In this document: positions 63,501 to 64,000 of the stretch, in pieces
Numbering within the stretch: the stretch's first letter is position 1
How the letters are laid out: every line of letters starts with the position of its first letter
Assembly (NCBI GenBank): GCA_022393335.1
Contig: JAJEKB010017875.1
Coordinates: forward strand, 1-64,000
From: Macrotrachela quadricornifera
Lineage: Eukaryota; Rotifera; Eurotatoria; Philodinida; Philodinidae
DNA: 64,000 nt
Reading direction: 5' to 3'
The notes under the pieces: model-generated
What the model was told of the DNA's origin: nothing
The model's database searches: none
The model's input: only the letters and a program-made list of their open reading frames with translations
Program-made: the position numbers and the translations under genes

Positions 63501-63595
63501 AAATTTTCACGTATTTGAATTTTAACATTATCACCTTTATATTCCGATTCAATATCTCTCAACTGAGGAACACAATTGTCCAACAGATATTCACG
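60559..63595 (-). CDS. Protein with divergent C-terminal TIR-like domain, 5' truncated
   Basis: Exons 63595-63137, 63080-62606 and 61427-60559 join in phase (0, then 1) to 600 codons plus stop. The first is entered in phase 0 through acceptor CCATTTTAG, so the gene continues upstream, probably past 64000. The middle exon has an alpha/beta pattern (VDITIISVV, KLLFIPWL, VKRIAFSTTEW, WTILFIFDENQSDLYNLFSQ) that loosely recalls a macrodomain-type fold, and the third begins with a KH-like LHLTGSPTAVYQMQQR. Both are pattern guesses. The C-terminal 110 residues read like a TIR fold (IEIICCPEDEILSNQLADHL, TDVILVYFTGNYLKNENCLA, KKKIIAIVPM, then NWLHSITIANLYYEL). At the catalytic position of NAD-cleaving TIRs it has Cys-Leu-Ala-His instead of Cys-x-x-Glu, so enzymatic activity is unlikely. 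Confidence 0.65.
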
Positions 63596-64000
63596 CTAAA
63601 ATGGAAAAATGAATCAATAAATCAATAGTTTAATTTTATATGTAGAAGAAGCAAATATACAATATGAATATTTAAGAAACATAAAAAAATTTTCATTCAT
63701 TTGTAGTTAACTGTGACATTTGTCAGAGTAGAAGAGTCCACTATATTTCAGACAAATTAATTCTGTATTAGATAAAATGATAGTAACCTGTTTTGATACA
63801 AATTCATTTGTTGTATATTTTCCTCATCGTTAAAATCATCTCTCAAAACGAAATCAGAAGTCAACCCATACTAAAGATTTTCTAATATGGCTGCAAGAAA
63901 TCATCTGCTAGTTCGTGAATCTTGATGAATGCAATAGAATGACATTTCTTTTCTCTCTGAATCTTCCATTTTTTAATTGTCTAAGTAACTCATGACGATC
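63596..64000. other. Upstream part of the truncated TIR-like gene, unresolved
   Basis: A possible exon at about 63872-63790 (minus) reads YGLTSDFVLRDDFNDEENIQ and ends at AACAG/GTTACT, but its phase does not join the next exon. The rest is A/T-rich and uninformative. Confidence 0.3.

Noticed and set aside
1..64000. tRNA, rRNA or CRISPR features
   Set aside because: No cloverleaf with a proper T-loop, no ribosomal core sequence and no regularly spaced repeat-spacer array of CRISPR type was found; the 34.8-35.3 kb array has diverged units and A/T-rich spacers inside a transposon.

Overview
The window is AT-rich animal nuclear DNA with compact multi-exon genes: most introns are 45-75 bases, begin GTAAGN or GTATGN and end TTTAG. 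A clear synapsin gene fixes it as metazoan. Short introns, strong AT bias, F-box and TIR genes, and many short decayed transposons beside single-copy genes resemble bdelloid rotifer genomes (for example Adineta or Rotaria). That assignment is inference; nothing here proves the species.

Layout. 1-2680: a secreted leucine-rich-repeat protein on the minus strand, cut by the window edge. 2681-8718: a 6-kb gene-poor stretch with one small CCGTATAC-rich element. 8719-15274: a beta-trefoil lectin-like gene (+), a Q/N/S-rich single-exon gene (-) convergent with it, and a complete 12-exon synapsin gene (+) divergent from that. 16474-31215: three copies of an ACSF2-like acyl-CoA synthetase at three stages of life: a short relic, a full-length copy with one in-frame stop and several kilobases of transposon in its introns, and an intact compact copy that has lost its N-terminal transit-like segment. 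33518-37540: a graveyard block with a hAT-like MITE, an HDAC1/2-like pseudogene cut by a composite CCGTATAC-rich element, and a frameshifted GET2/CAMLG-like gene. 37951-41170: an F-box gene with a transposon remnant in its long intron. 41769-44315: a titin/twitchin-like Ig-repeat pseudogene flanked by a tiny palindromic element. 46185-52828: a foldback element and a helical-repeat plus TIR-domain gene (-) whose large intron holds a Tc1/mariner-like element with a 400-base assembly gap. 56050-59056: an unrecognised charged coiled protein (-). 60559-63595 and beyond: a 5'-truncated gene (-) ending in a divergent TIR-like domain.

The genes do not form one pathway. The recurring themes are gene duplication followed by decay, small terminal-inverted-repeat elements at the break points, and two TIR genes of which only one keeps the Cys-x-x-Glu motif linked to NAD cleavage. 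The most unusual structure is inside the element at 34313-35729: a roughly 80-bp-arm hairpin followed by eight repeats. Read on the minus strand, most of these repeats present a 25-base segment between a splice-acceptor-like TTTAG and a splice-donor-like GTAAGT.
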